A DNA stretch of 64,000 nt from Nitrospira sp. (lineage in GTDB: Bacteria > Nitrospirota > Nitrospiria > Nitrospirales > Nitrospiraceae). A program made the translations under genes and the position numbers. Location of the stretch: contig SWDG01000027.1 in the NCBI GenBank assembly GCA_005116965.1, forward strand, positions 426,432 to 490,431, read 5' to 3'. Shown one piece after another: positions 43,688-53,403 of the stretch. Numbering within the stretch: the first letter of the stretch is position 1; each line of letters starts with the position of its first letter. The notes beneath the pieces were generated by a model, which searched no databases, had not been told where the DNA came from, and saw only the letters and a list, made by a program, of their open reading frames with translations.

Positions 43688-44233
43688 ATGAAACGACTTC
43701 GCGATGCCGGCTTGTTGACATGCGTACTGCTTATCCCTCTCGCAGTGAGCGCTGCACTCCCACCTGAAGTACAAGTAGATTACTCTGCCGACAGCACGAT
43801 GGAGACGGAAGGCGGCATGACGATGAAGTCACGCATCTATCATACGGCCAACAAGGACCGAATGGAAATGGGTGGATCAGATGGCATGACGTCGATCACT
43901 CGGAAGGACAAGAAGGTCGTGTGGCAACTGATGGGGAATATGTATATGGAAATGCCGATGGACACTTCCAATACATCCGGCATAGATGCGTTTGACATCG
44001 TCGAGCAGGCTGAAGTGGGCCAGGAAACCATCAACGGCGTGAAGACCACCAAATCCAAGGTCGTTGCGGTGAAGAAGGATGGATCCGGAAAATTCGGTGG
44101 CTTCTTCTGGACCACGAAAGAAGGCATCACCGTCAAGATGGACATGCTGTCGAAAGAAGGCGACAAGAAGATGCGCCCGCCGTTTATGCGGATGATCCTT
44201 GCCTGGGCGACGATGAAAAGAAAGCTGCTCTGA
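43688..44233 (+). pseudogene. Exported DUF4412-like protein, 3' end lost at a deletion junction
   Basis: AGGAGG eight nt before ATG 43688 starts a protein with a signal peptide (to about SAA, residue 22). A beta-rich region follows with METEGGMTMKSRIYHT, KKVVWQLMGNMYMEMPM and VGQETINGVKTTKSKV, the look of DUF4412/LolA-like outer-membrane-associated domains. After LSKEGDKKMR (near 44176) homology stops; the last 15 codons read the next gene in the wrong frame and reach a stop at 44233. The final beta strands of the domain are therefore missing. Confidence 0.6.
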
Positions 44234-45099
44234 CCCGATCGGCCGCTCTGGAAATAGCTGAAAAAGCTGGCAAGTCAACCGCCATCTTTGTTGCGTATAT
44301 GCAGATCATTGTCGACGACTGTATGGACCGGTATGACAAGAAAGCAGTCGTCAGAGCCACGGCGAACATCCCAAAGCTTGGACGAGATTTGGCTCAAGCC
44401 GCCGAAACAAAAGGTGCTTTATATTCCAGTGACGCGATACGAGCCGACGGCCAGACGTCGGCCTTCCGGTACTACGAAACGATTGGGGACCATCAGGAAG
44501 CGAACCGTGTTCTGCTTAAGGCCGTTCATGGAAAACCAGAAGACCTGCGCCTGTTCCAGACGGCCTGGAACATCGATAACAACCGATACGGTCCGGTCGA
44601 TCCCAATACCGGTTTGAAAGCCTCCTATTCTTCCCCACCTGCGTTCCAGCAAGAGCTGGCGAAGGTGGCGTCATCCAATGCCGATCGGTTGATGAAAGCC
44701 GAGGAGAAAGATGCCAAAGGCCTGACCGGTCACATCGGTGAGCTCGGCAAGTCCACCACACAGTCGCTCGAAAAGCTTCGAACCGCCGCTGCCTGGATGA
44801 AGTATCTTCCCGGTGGAGACAAGCCTGCAAAGGATCGAGCAGAACAGCGCGGCGATACCATCATGAAGCGTCCGGATCCGACTTTTACGCAGGGGCAGGC
44901 CATGATGTATTACGAATTCTCTGGTTCGCCCAAGGCAAACGATATGGCCGCGAAAATTAAGAAAAAAGGCGAAGAGTCTCAGCAGGCCATGGAGAAGGCC
45001 GGTGAGGGCATGAAGAAGTCATTTAGCCAAAAGAGTGGCGCCGAACAACTACAATTCGATAAGAAGAAAGCCGACCTCGAAAAAGAACTCGGGTTCTAA
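44179..45099 (+). pseudogene. Exported helical protein of unknown family, 5' end lost at the same junction
   Basis: In a second frame, coding sequence begins at 44179 with AVYADDPCLGDDEKKAAL and continues without a stop through KSTAIFVAYMQIIVDD to 45099 (about 306 codons). The first residues look like a mature exported N-terminus without its signal peptide, and there is no start codon upstream in frame. The first in-frame ATG is at 44299. The protein is hydrophilic and helical, ends in charged Lys/Glu repeats, and has no recognised domain. The deletion that removed its 5' end also cut the preceding gene. Confidence 0.5.
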
Positions 45100-45204
45100 C
45101 GCCAGCCTGGTCCTTATCTTCCTCTCAGTCTCTGTAAGCAACCGCATCCTTGCAGATTTCACCTACGTGGTACCACTCGCCATTATTTATAGCTTCGGAC
45201 GCCC

Positions 45205-45345
45205 TCAATGGCCTTGTGCCTGCAAGAGCTTTCTTGTCTCTTCCAGTTGCCAGAAGGTTTCGCCATGAAACCCTCGCCCTTTGCGTTGCGTGAAAGAACG
45301 CTCGGATGTGAGCACCTCAGTGGAATAGCGAAGGTCGGTCCCCTC
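45205..45345 (-). pseudogene. Short coding-like fragment, family unknown
   Basis: A 46-codon frame between stops encodes STEVLTSERSFTQRKGRG and GETFWQLEETRKLLQAQ, with protein-like composition. No start codon or known domain is present. It may be the tail of a deleted gene. The rest of 45100-45417 shows nothing recognisable. Confidence 0.25.
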
Positions 45346-45417
45346 GGACGGTCAGAGATCTCCCGAGGATATGGGATAGACAGCACCATGGGGTAACGGC
45401 TCAATATGACGATGCCC

Positions 45418-46515
45418 TTACGCTGTTCGTACCTTTGCCGCGTTAGGGTCATCCATATACATGCGGACCAGTACACTTGCACGAGCGGGCTGTCTCGGCT
45501 CAATTGAAGAAGACTGAACCTCGGAGTTCACGGGCATAGAAGCCTGAGAATCTTGGGGGAATACCGGATTTGATAGCAAGACTCTTCTCTGCTTCTCTTC
45601 TGGTTGCGTCGTCTGCTCTTGGCTTCTGCTGACAGACGCCGCAACTAACTGTTCAACGGCAGCGGAAACAGCCAACAGACTTTTGGCGGCCAAAGACTCG
45701 GGAGCAGCTTCAATAACCGGTAGGAACTTCCGAACCGCCTGACTCACAGCTGGGTCGTCGGGAATCTCACCGAGCAGTGTCAGGTCACCGCCGACGTATT
45801 GATGGAGAATCTTACGGAGATACAGGACGTTGACCTGAGAACTGTCGGATGCACGATTGATGATGAGCCCTGGCCGAAACGATTGTAATGCAGCAGCCGC
45901 CACATCGCGTCCCTCCATATCTGTGGCACCCGCGACGTCCATGACCTCCTCCACACTTGTGAAGTCTCGGTTGGAGAGCACCTCCGACATCGGGCTACGT
46001 GCAAGAAAACAGGCCAATACGCGGCGGATCGCGGCTAACTTAATGAATCGGTAGAGATCAAGCACTGACGTCGGCTCGGGAGTCGCCACAGCCAAATGGA
46101 TATCAGCCATCAGAAAAAAATCGAGGGCGTGGAGGTTGGTGCCGGCGCCGATATCGATGACTACGATGTCGGTGTCAAGCTGCCGAAACTGTTTCATGAG
46201 CCGCTTCTTACGGGCATAGGCCATGTTGGCCGTCGCCAACGTTTCGCCTGTACCGGCAATGAGACGGAGGTTCGAATGAACGGTGATGGGAATGGCGACA
46301 TCGTCCAACCGGTTGACTCGTTTGTTCAGAAAATCCGTCAAGGTCACCGCCGGATTCAATTCTCCGAACATGATATGGGCATCAGCCCCACCCACATCGA
46401 GATCGGCGAGGATGACGTGTCGTCCGCTTTTCGCAAGCGCTAACGCAAGGTTCGCCGAGACGACACTCTTACCTACTCCGCCTTTGCCGGATGCTACTGA
46501 GATGAGAGTTGCCAT
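45418..46515 (-). CDS. MinD/ParA-family ATPase (FlhG/FleN-like)
   Basis: A 365-aa P-loop ATPase with the deviant Walker A SGKGGVGKS (about residue 9), the switch DLDVGGADAHIMFG, and IVVIDIGAGTN as Walker B. An insertion around 170-215 and a Pro/Ser/Gln-rich tail (about 300-365) set it apart from cell-division MinD. The EPTSVLDLYRFIK segment resembles the FlhG/FleN subgroup, which places flagella or pili. ATG 46515 gives the conserved MATLISVASGKGG. It is a single gene, divergent from pyk, and no flagellar gene is nearby. It could position the pilus or another polar machine. Confidence 0.82.
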   Translation of the reverse strand: MATLISVASGKGGVGKSVVSANLALALAKSGRHVILADLDVGGADAHIMFGELNPAVTLTDFLNKRVNRLDDVAIPITVHSNLRLIAGTGETLATANMAYARKKRLMKQFRQLDTDIVVIDIGAGTNLHALDFFLMADIHLAVATPEPTSVLDLYRFIKLAAIRRVLACFLARSPMSEVLSNRDFTSVEEVMDVAGATDMEGRDVAAAALQSFRPGLIINRASDSSQVNVLYLRKILHQYVGGDLTLLGEIPDDPAVSQAVRKFLPVIEAAPESLAAKSLLAVSAAVEQLVAASVSRSQEQTTQPEEKQRRVLLSNPVFPQDSQASMPVNSEVQSSSIEPRQPARASVLVRMYMDDPNAAKVRTA

Positions 46516-46740
46516 GGTGTCTGCCATTTCGTTCGTAGGAGAGGTGCATCGGAGTCTCGCGTCTGTGGAACGAAAGACTCATCTACTGAAGTTATTGTAC
46601 GGGTTGGCGGGAAAAACAAAAGAAAAATACAGGATTTTAAATGGACGATCCTCGGCGCAGCTGACACCGATCCACCCAATGCATATGTGGTATCATGTGC
46701 CTACTGTACGGAGCCTGAGAGAGGCGTTGTCATAGCGATC

Positions 46741-48189
46741 ATGCGCAAAGCGAAGATTGTCTGCACTATCGGGCCGGCGAGCTGTTCACCGGCCATGCTC
46801 AGCCGATTGATTGAAAGCGGCATGGATGCTGCTCGGCTGAATTTCTCTCATGGTACTCATGAATCTCATGCAACCGCCATCACCGCCATCCGAGACGCAG
46901 CCGCACGACGCGGAGCAGCGGTAGCGATTATCCAGGATTTGCAAGGCCCCAGAATTCGCGTGGGCCTGTTGCCGAAGGAAGGCATTGAAGTCCGCACCGG
47001 CCAGGTGGTGCGGTTGCGGACATCAGCTCAATCGACGGAACTGCGTGATACCCACACCTCTATTCCCGCCCCTCTTCCCGAGATCCCCGTCACCTATGCG
47101 TCGCTCACCCGCGATCTTCATGTAGGATCACGCGTGCTCATCAATGATGGCCTCATCGAGCTACAAGCCGTTCGCATTGCAGACAATCTGATCGACTGTT
47201 CCGTCCTGACCGGGGGCACAATCACCTCACACAAAGGGATCAACCTGCCTGGAACAGCCGTCAGTGCTCCTACCTTGACTGAGAAGGATCAGGAAGACAT
47301 TCGCTTCGGCGTCGAGCATGGCGTGGATTATATCGCCCTCTCCTTTGTGCGAGGACCACAGGACATTGACGCGGCACGGGCTGTCTTGGCCGAGCATGGA
47401 AGTACGATCCCACTCATCGCCAAAATCGAACGGGCTGAAGCCGTGACGACCTTAGACGAAATCTTGGAACGAGCGGACGGGGTGATGATCGCCCGTGGGG
47501 ACCTGGGTGTCGAGATGGGGCCTGAAGCGGTGCCAGTTCTGCAGAAGCGGATTATTCTAGAAGGCAACCGGCGGCGGCGCATTGTCATCACTGCCACTCA
47601 GATGCTGGAATCAATGACACAGGCCCTGCGCCCGACAAGAGCGGAGGCTTCCGATGTTGCGAACGCTATCTTCGACGGGAGCGACGCCTTGATGCTCTCG
47701 GCCGAAACAGCGGTCGGTGCTCATCCTACCGAGACCGTTGAAGTCATGGATCGCATCATTCGCGCGGCAGAAGAGGGCACCGAACCTGGCATACTGCGCA
47801 AGCGGCAAGCCGACCTGGACAATCTTTCCATACCAGAAGCCATCTGCGCTGCGGCCTCTTCTGCAGCCAGGGGAATCGATGCACGTGCCATCGTAGCGTT
47901 CAGCGAGCGAGGTGCCACAGCTCGGCTGGTTTCGAAGCAACGCCCGACCGCACCGATTCTGGCCCTGACTCCTCATGAGGCGGTCAGACAGCGGATGGCA
48001 CTCTATTGGGGCGTCCGTTCATTCACCATGCCGCAAGTTGAGCAGACAGATGCGCGGATCAAGGAAGCCGAACGCGTGCTCAAGACGGAGGGGTTGGTCA
48101 CAGTCGGCGACAGGCTCGTCATCGTCTCCGGCACGCTTGCGGCGCAACCGGGCAGAACCAATCTGCTCAAACTGCATGAAGTCGGCTAA
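46741..48189 (+). CDS. pyk: Pyruvate kinase
   Basis: Makes pyruvate and ATP from phosphoenolpyruvate and ADP at the end of glycolysis. The 482-aa enzyme starts RKAKIVCTIGPASCSP and has ARLNFSHGTHESH, QDLQGPRIRVG, the K/E metal site IARGDLGVEMG, TATQMLESM and the signature AEASDVANAIFDGSDALMLSAETAVG, then the C-terminal allosteric domain. ATG 46741 gives the conserved start; the frame is open 18 codons upstream but unlike the family. It is divergent from the MinD-like gene. Confidence 0.96.
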   Translation: MRKAKIVCTIGPASCSPAMLSRLIESGMDAARLNFSHGTHESHATAITAIRDAAARRGAAVAIIQDLQGPRIRVGLLPKEGIEVRTGQVVRLRTSAQSTELRDTHTSIPAPLPEIPVTYASLTRDLHVGSRVLINDGLIELQAVRIADNLIDCSVLTGGTITSHKGINLPGTAVSAPTLTEKDQEDIRFGVEHGVDYIALSFVRGPQDIDAARAVLAEHGSTIPLIAKIERAEAVTTLDEILERADGVMIARGDLGVEMGPEAVPVLQKRIILEGNRRRRIVITATQMLESMTQALRPTRAEASDVANAIFDGSDALMLSAETAVGAHPTETVEVMDRIIRAAEEGTEPGILRKRQADLDNLSIPEAICAAASSAARGIDARAIVAFSERGATARLVSKQRPTAPILALTPHEAVRQRMALYWGVRSFTMPQVEQTDARIKEAERVLKTEGLVTVGDRLVIVSGTLAAQPGRTNLLKLHEVG

Positions 48190-48340
48190 CTCCACTCTCC
48201 ACCCGATTTGCATCACCATACGACTTTCCCCTCCCCACATTCTTCTCTGAATGATCTTTTCTCACGGGAGACCAAGAGAGATCCCGTTCTCTTCATACAC
48301 CTCGGGTGATACAATGATGTTGGAACGGGAGGGCACAGAA

Positions 48341-48760
48341 ATGCTGACGTCTCGTCGATTTGTCTGGCTCCTGCCTATATTCCTAATTCTCAACTCGACG
48401 CCTCTCTATGCTCACTGGGTGGCTATTGACGCTCAGTATCAGTCGCATCCATTGCAAACGGTATACGTCGATGCTGCTACCATACACAGAGAAGACAATC
48501 TGGTGACCATTTCCGCGTTGATCGACTGGAAGTGGATGCAGGGCAACAGATCCCCTACTCGATTTTATTCCACCAAGATGACCAAGCAATTCGATTGTGC
48601 GGAAAAACGCGTTCGAACTCTTGCCGCCACGGACTTCTACGGCCACATGGGGACAGGCGAGGTGATTGGTGGTGGACACACCAGCGACGGCCACTGGATC
48701 GCTATTGAACCAACAAGTCTGAATCAAGGCGTGTGGGAGGCGGCGTGCAGGAAGAGATAG
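48341..48760 (+). CDS. Surface-adhesin E-like exported protein
   Basis: A 139-aa exported protein: signal peptide to about residue 24 (LYA), then a compact domain with VDAATIHREDNLVTISALIDWK, two Cys (FDCAEKRVR and WEAACRKR) likely to be disulfide-bonded, and SLNQGVWEAAC at the end. This is the pattern of the adhesin-E/CNP1-like domain common in proteobacterial secreted proteins. GGGAGGG seven nt before ATG 48341 supports the start; frames opening at 48251 or 48314 are less likely. Confidence 0.7.
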   Translation: MLTSRRFVWLLPIFLILNSTPLYAHWVAIDAQYQSHPLQTVYVDAATIHREDNLVTISALIDWKWMQGNRSPTRFYSTKMTKQFDCAEKRVRTLAATDFYGHMGTGEVIGGGHTSDGHWIAIEPTSLNQGVWEAACRKR

Positions 48761-48852
48761 TAATGTCTACACTGCTTCTACCCTGCCTCTTAAATCCACT
48801 ACCCACATATCACACATGGTGCTTCAGTAAATAAGAGCCTTCTCAAACCTAG

Positions 48853-50030
48853 GGAAGGTCTGATTTATTCCCCTCTCCTGATGTGCAATGAGAAACGCAG
48901 CACTGAACGGGAAGCGTACCCATGCAGCAACAGACCTTTGCCGAGGTCACGTTCGAACCATATCGTAAGCCTACCCGCCGGGAACGGTTTCTCGACGAGA
49001 TGCACCGCGTTGTACCATGGGCGGGATTAGTGGCCGTGATCGAGCCGGTCTATCCCAAGGCCGACGGGCCGGGGCGTCCACCGGTCGGGATCGAACGGAT
49101 GCTGCGCCTCCATTGCCTGCAACAGTGGTTCAACCTATCGGACCCAGCCGTGGAAGAAGCGTTGTACGACTCGCGGGCCATGCGGCAGTTCGTGGGGATT
49201 GATCTGGGCCGCGAGCCCGTGCCCGATGCGACCACGATCTGCAAATTTCGACATCTGTTGGAAACGCACCAGTTGGGCCAGCAACTCTTTGCACGAATCG
49301 GGGAGTATCTGACGACGCAGGGGCTGCAGGTGAGCCGAGGCACCATCGTGGATGCGACCATCATCAGTGCGCCCAGTTCGACGAAGAACCGGACCAAGGA
49401 GCGGGATCCCGAGATGCATCAGACCAAGAAGGGCAACCAGTGGTACTTCGGCATGAAGGCGCATATTGGGGTGGATAGCCAGACCAAGCTGATTCATTCG
49501 GTCGCAGCCACGGCGGCGAATGTGCATGACAGCCACGTGTTGCCGGAGTTGCTGCATGGTCAAGAAACGCGGGTGTGGGGCGACTCGGCGTATAGTGGGC
49601 AACGTGACATCATCCGGCAGCACGCCCCCAAGGCGAAGAGTTTCATCCAGGCGAAAGCCCATCGGCATCGGCCACTGAGTGAGGAGGAGCGGACCCGGAA
49701 TCGTACGAAGTCGAAGGTCCGGGCGAAGGTTGAACATGCGTTCTTGGTGATCAAGCGGATCTTCGGGTGGGCCACAGTCCGGTACCGAGGGCTGGCGAAG
49801 AACACCCACTGGCTCCAGATCAGCTGCGGGTTAGCGAATCTCTATGTGGCGCGGCGGCGGCTATTGGCGGGAGTCTAGCGGAAGTGTGTGCGAACAAGGT
49901 TCCGGGCGGTCCGCTGGCGACCGATTCCCACGATCAACGACTCCGGGCCAGCGAGTTTCCAGCTGAGTACCCGTATTGATCCAGTCAAAAACAGAGAGCT
50001 TCGTGTAAACGTGAATTAATCAGACGTTCC
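48853..50030 (+). mobile_element. Complete IS5-family insertion sequence
   Basis: A 1,178-bp element bounded by inverted repeats beginning GGAAGGTCTGATTTATTC (left) and GGAACGTCTGATTAATTC (right, read inward). It is flanked by direct CTAG repeats at 48849-48852 and 50031-50034, the usual IS5-type target duplication. One intact transposase lies inside. Confidence 0.9.
48922..49878 (+). CDS. IS5-family transposase
   Basis: A 318-aa DDE transposase with the IS5-group N-terminal domain (TFAEVTFEPYRKPTRRERFLDEM) and core motifs IVDATII (first Asp), VWGDSAYSG (second Asp) and KVEHAFLVIKRIFG (Glu, in the Y/H-(2)-E-type signature). No frameshift or stop interrupts it, and both element ends are intact, so it may still move. 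It sits between the adhesin-E-like gene and mtnA and disrupts no recognisable gene. Confidence 0.93.
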   Translation: MQQQTFAEVTFEPYRKPTRRERFLDEMHRVVPWAGLVAVIEPVYPKADGPGRPPVGIERMLRLHCLQQWFNLSDPAVEEALYDSRAMRQFVGIDLGREPVPDATTICKFRHLLETHQLGQQLFARIGEYLTTQGLQVSRGTIVDATIISAPSSTKNRTKERDPEMHQTKKGNQWYFGMKAHIGVDSQTKLIHSVAATAANVHDSHVLPELLHGQETRVWGDSAYSGQRDIIRQHAPKAKSFIQAKAHRHRPLSEEERTRNRTKSKVRAKVEHAFLVIKRIFGWATVRYRGLAKNTHWLQISCGLANLYVARRRLLAGV

Positions 50031-50088
50031 CTAGCAGGAGATGAAGGTTGAGCTATGCAGCGCACGGTACCTTACGGGGAAAAGCAAA

Positions 50089-51123
50089 CTACTTGGGCTG
50101 AAACTGTGACGCGAGGTCGCCTGGCTTAAAGACACCCCGTTCGGTGATGATGCCCGTGATCAGTTCAGCCGGCGTGACATCGAAGGCAGGATTGTAGACG
50201 GCCACACCTTTGGGTGCGATGGGGTGGCTGCCATGGATACTCGTCACTTCTGATGGATTTCGCTGCTCAATTGGAATCTGATCACCGGACTTCGTATTGA
50301 GATCGATGGTGGAATAGGGAGCCGCGACGTAGAAGGGAATGTTGTGCGCCTTCGCCAAGACTGCTACCGAATAAGTACCAATCTTGTTGGCCACATCTCC
50401 ATTCGCAGCAATTCGATCGGCGCCGACGACGCAGAGATGAATCTTTCCTTGCCTCATGAGTGAGCCAGCCATATTGTCGGTAATCAACGTGACAGGAATG
50501 TGATCCTGCATCAGTTCCCATGCTGTGAGGCGAGATCCTTGAAGTACTGGACGAGTTTCATCTGCAATCACATTGATTTTCTTGCCTTGTTCACACGCAG
50601 CGCGAATGACACCGAGTGCTGTTCCATAGCCTGCCGTCGCGAGTGAACCGGCATTGCAGTGCGTCAAAACCGTCTGTCCATCACGGATCAGCTCCGCCCC
50701 ATGGCGCCCCATGGTTTTACAGAGCGTAATGTCTTCTTCAAGTATTGCTTGAGATTCTAGAGTAAGGACTTGCTTGATCGTCGAGACTGGCTGATCTCGT
50801 ACCAACTCCAGCTTCCGCCTCATTCGTTCAAGAGCCCAGAAAAGATTGACCGCCGTCGGCCTGGTCGCGGCCAGGTCGTCACAGATTGTGAAGACTGCCT
50901 GTGCAAAGGATGGGTAGTCAGTCGCAGAGATGGCTTGTGCGCCCAAGGCGACACCCATCGCTGCCGTCACGCCGATGGCCGGCGCTCCGCGAACTTTCAA
51001 CGTGCGAATCGCGTCCGCAACGGCCTTGTAGTCCCGACAGTCGATGAACTCCACTGCTCCTGGAAGTCGGCTTTGATTGAGCAGCCGGACAGCTCCATCC
51101 TTCCATTCAACGGTTGGCACCAT
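50089..51123 (-). CDS. mtnA: Methylthioribose-1-phosphate isomerase
   Basis: MtnA isomerises MTR-1-P to MTRu-1-P in methionine salvage. The 344-aa protein of the eIF2B-like family shows [30 protein letters not shown], the catalytic Cys in [18 protein letters not shown], the catalytic Asp in [20 protein letters not shown], and [11 protein letters not shown] 51123 gives the normal start ([11 protein letters not shown]), though the Shine-Dalgarno is poor. It is 41 bp after the WecA-like gene on the same strand, so it may ride on the polysaccharide operon. The IS5 element ends 58 bp past its stop. Confidence 0.93.
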   Translation of the reverse strand: MVPTVEWKDGAVRLLNQSRLPGAVEFIDCRDYKAVADAIRTLKVRGAPAIGVTAAMGVALGAQAISATDYPSFAQAVFTICDDLAATRPTAVNLFWALERMRRKLELVRDQPVSTIKQVLTLESQAILEEDITLCKTMGRHGAELIRDGQTVLTHCNAGSLATAGYGTALGVIRAACEQGKKINVIADETRPVLQGSRLTAWELMQDHIPVTLITDNMAGSLMRQGKIHLCVVGADRIAANGDVANKIGTYSVAVLAKAHNIPFYVAAPYSTIDLNTKSGDQIPIEQRNPSEVTSIHGSHPIAPKGVAVYNPAFDVTPAELITGIITERGVFKPGDLASQFQPK

Positions 51124-51164
51124 GGAGGATTCTTGTAACGGGAATGGAGCAGGAGTGCAAGTCC

Positions 51165-52337
51165 CTATCGACGGCGACCACTGATTTCCAAGACGGTAAT
51201 CATCGCGGCAATCAAGCCGGCCTGAATCAAGAGCAGCACAGCCTCCGTCGTACCGGCATGGCGGAGCGCCAGTGCGGCCAGCCCAAGACAGATGGTGAAG
51301 AAACAAATCATGGCCACACTGGCCTGACGGGAACCGAGCGCTCGCTCCAGGCGGTGATGGAGATGGTCCTTACCCACGTAGTCCAACCATTCCTTCACGG
51401 ATTTGACCTTTCCCGTAATGACCCGTTCCACGGTAATGTGAATCATGTCATAGATGAGGACTCCAAAAATCAGCAACGGATTGCTGAATGACACAATTGG
51501 GCTGGAATCGGCCCAGTTACCTTTGACGGCCAAACAAGCTAACGTAAATCCAATGAAGGTTGATCCACCGTCACCTAAGAAAATGACGGCAGGCCTAGTC
51601 CCACGAAAATTGTACGGGAGAAACCCCAGGCCGGCTCCTATCATGGCAATCGCGAGCCAGCCCAGACCCGCTTGATTCGTTTCGAACGCGACGACGCCCA
51701 TGAACCCGGCCATAAGCACGGCCAGCCCGGTGGCCAATCCATCCATGCCATCGAAAAAATTGAACGCGTTCGTAATCCCGACGATCCAGAAGAGCGTCAG
51801 AACAATGTTGGCCATATCTCCAAGTGGTCCTGGAGGGAAAAGTGTCAAAATCTTTCCCGACGCAATGACGATGCCCGCCGCCAGCAATTGCCCCAACAGT
51901 TTGACCGAGGCCGGGAGCTCCCGAATGTCATCGATGACGCCGATGATCAACAGAAGAGAGCCGGCCACAAGAATGGCCACCATCCAATCAGGCACGATCG
52001 AGTTCAGCAGCACGGAACCAATAAATCCGCCGTACAGTGCAAGACCACCTAGCCGTGGGGTGGGGATGATGTGAATCTTTCGATCGGCAGGTGCATCGAC
52101 AAGGTTCCATCGATGACTAATACGGACCATCAACGGGGTTAAAGCTCCGGTCCCGAGAAACGCAAACAGAAAGACGTAGAGCCATCGCAGGCCTTCAAGC
52201 TGAAAGAGTTCTCGAACGGAAGGAATCGCCAGCGCCAGGGCTCCCAGTGCCGCGCCTGAGACCAACGGCGTGATCCAACGCCAGGTCGTGGTGGTAAATG
52301 GAGTTGCCAGTTGCGTCTCAATCGTTTTCACGGCCAC
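51165..52337 (-). CDS. WecA/MraY-type polyprenyl-phosphate sugar-1-P transferase
   Basis: This 390-aa integral membrane enzyme would start glycan assembly by joining a HexNAc-1-phosphate to undecaprenyl phosphate. About eleven membrane helices alternate with cytoplasmic loops. Visible motifs are [18 protein letters not shown], the Asp pair [38 protein letters not shown] and the HIT-type loop [10 protein letters not shown]. These are closer to WecA/TagO than to MraY. Its start overlaps the DegT gene by 10 bp. It fits the role of initiating transferase for the operon at 50-64 kb. Confidence 0.9.
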   Translation of the reverse strand: MAVKTIETQLATPFTTTTWRWITPLVSGAALGALALAIPSVRELFQLEGLRWLYVFLFAFLGTGALTPLMVRISHRWNLVDAPADRKIHIIPTPRLGGLALYGGFIGSVLLNSIVPDWMVAILVAGSLLLIIGVIDDIRELPASVKLLGQLLAAGIVIASGKILTLFPPGPLGDMANIVLTLFWIVGITNAFNFFDGMDGLATGLAVLMAGFMGVVAFETNQAGLGWLAIAMIGAGLGFLPYNFRGTRPAVIFLGDGGSTFIGFTLACLAVKGNWADSSPIVSFSNPLLIFGVLIYDMIHITVERVITGKVKSVKEWLDYVGKDHLHHRLERALGSRQASVAMICFFTICLGLAALALRHAGTTEAVLLLIQAGLIAAMITVLEISGRRR

Positions 52338-53392
52338 TCCGATCGCAATGCCACCTGGATGTGCGCCACTTCTTCATCCGTCAGCGATGGGAACAGCGGA
52401 ATCGAGAGTGTGGTCCGCTCGGCTTCGTCAGTGGAAGGAAAACCGTCCAAGTCAAGGTATCGGTGAAGCGAGCGGAACACCGGTTTTCGACAATGGACAC
52501 CGCGAGCTTCAAATCGGGCGATCACTTCACTCAACCCATCTGTAGCTCCGGCACAATTCGGCAGGCGCACCACAAATCGATAGTAAGCATGCGTGCGACC
52601 GGCGGGAACGATCGGCTGAACGAGTGCTGCGCCGCTCAGTCTCGCACGATACTCCTCCGCGAGTGAGCTTCGGCGCTCGATGAACGCAGCAAGACGTCCC
52701 AGTTGCGCAAGACCGATGGCGGCCTGAAGATCCGTTATCTTCACATTGGTGGCCGATGGATGGAGCGACGGCGTTTCGTCGTATTCCCTCAGTCTGCGTG
52801 CCTTCTCCAGCAAGGTTTCGTCACGCGACAGCAACATCCCGCCCTCGCCGGCGCAGAGTAATTTCGTTGCGTAAAACGAACAGATCGTCACGAGACCGAT
52901 CGACCCGACGGGTCTTCCCTGCTCTAGCGCCCCAAGCGTTTGTGCGCAATCTTCAATGATCGGAATACCCAAATGCTCAAGCGCCGTCAGATCGGCTGGA
53001 AGACCGAAGAGATGTGGTACGATGAGGGCCTTGGTCCTTGACGTCCTGGCCTCCTGCGCGGCTGAGGGATCCATGTTAAAACTGGCGAGATCGATATCGA
53101 CTACCCTCGGGATTGCCCCAACACGCTGGATTGCCAACAGCGGAGCTGCACAGACATAGCTCGGAAGGATGACCTCATCGCCTGACCCGATTCCCATTGC
53201 ACGGAGGGCGACTTCAAGGGCTACCGTTCCCGAGGTGACCGCCACGCCACCGCGCAGGCCGAAGTATGCGGCCATCCCTCGTTCAAACTGCTCGACCTGA
53301 CCGCCTTGAGCCAGCTGACGGGATTGCAGAACCCCGACGGCTGCACGAATGTCCTCCGCTTCGATTGAGGGTCGTGAGTGAGGAATGATCAT
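52328..53392 (-). CDS. DegT/DnrJ/EryC1/StrS sugar aminotransferase
   Basis: A 354-aa PLP enzyme that adds an amino group to a nucleotide-linked keto sugar. It shows VTSGTVALEVALRAMGIGSGDEVILPSYVCAAPLLAI, VPHLFGLPADLT, IIEDCAQTLGA and FYATKLLCAGEGGML, where the lysine of TKLL binds PLP in place of the more usual SxxK. It sits between the LmbE-type deacetylase (11 bp away) and the WecA-like gene (10-bp overlap). That suggests production of an amino sugar that is used or edited by these neighbours. Confidence 0.9.
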   Translation of the reverse strand: MIIPHSRPSIEAEDIRAAVGVLQSRQLAQGGQVEQFERGMAAYFGLRGGVAVTSGTVALEVALRAMGIGSGDEVILPSYVCAAPLLAIQRVGAIPRVVDIDLASFNMDPSAAQEARTSRTKALIVPHLFGLPADLTALEHLGIPIIEDCAQTLGALEQGRPVGSIGLVTICSFYATKLLCAGEGGMLLSRDETLLEKARRLREYDETPSLHPSATNVKITDLQAAIGLAQLGRLAAFIERRSSLAEEYRARLSGAALVQPIVPAGRTHAYYRFVVRLPNCAGATDGLSEVIARFEARGVHCRKPVFRSLHRYLDLDGFPSTDEAERTTLSIPLFPSLTDEEVAHIQVALRSEWP

Positions 53393-53403
53393 CGCCGCTA
53401 AGG

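Noticed and set aside
49135-49809. A 224-codon leftward frame inside the IS5 element
   Set aside because: It is antisense to the intact transposase and shows no motif of its own.
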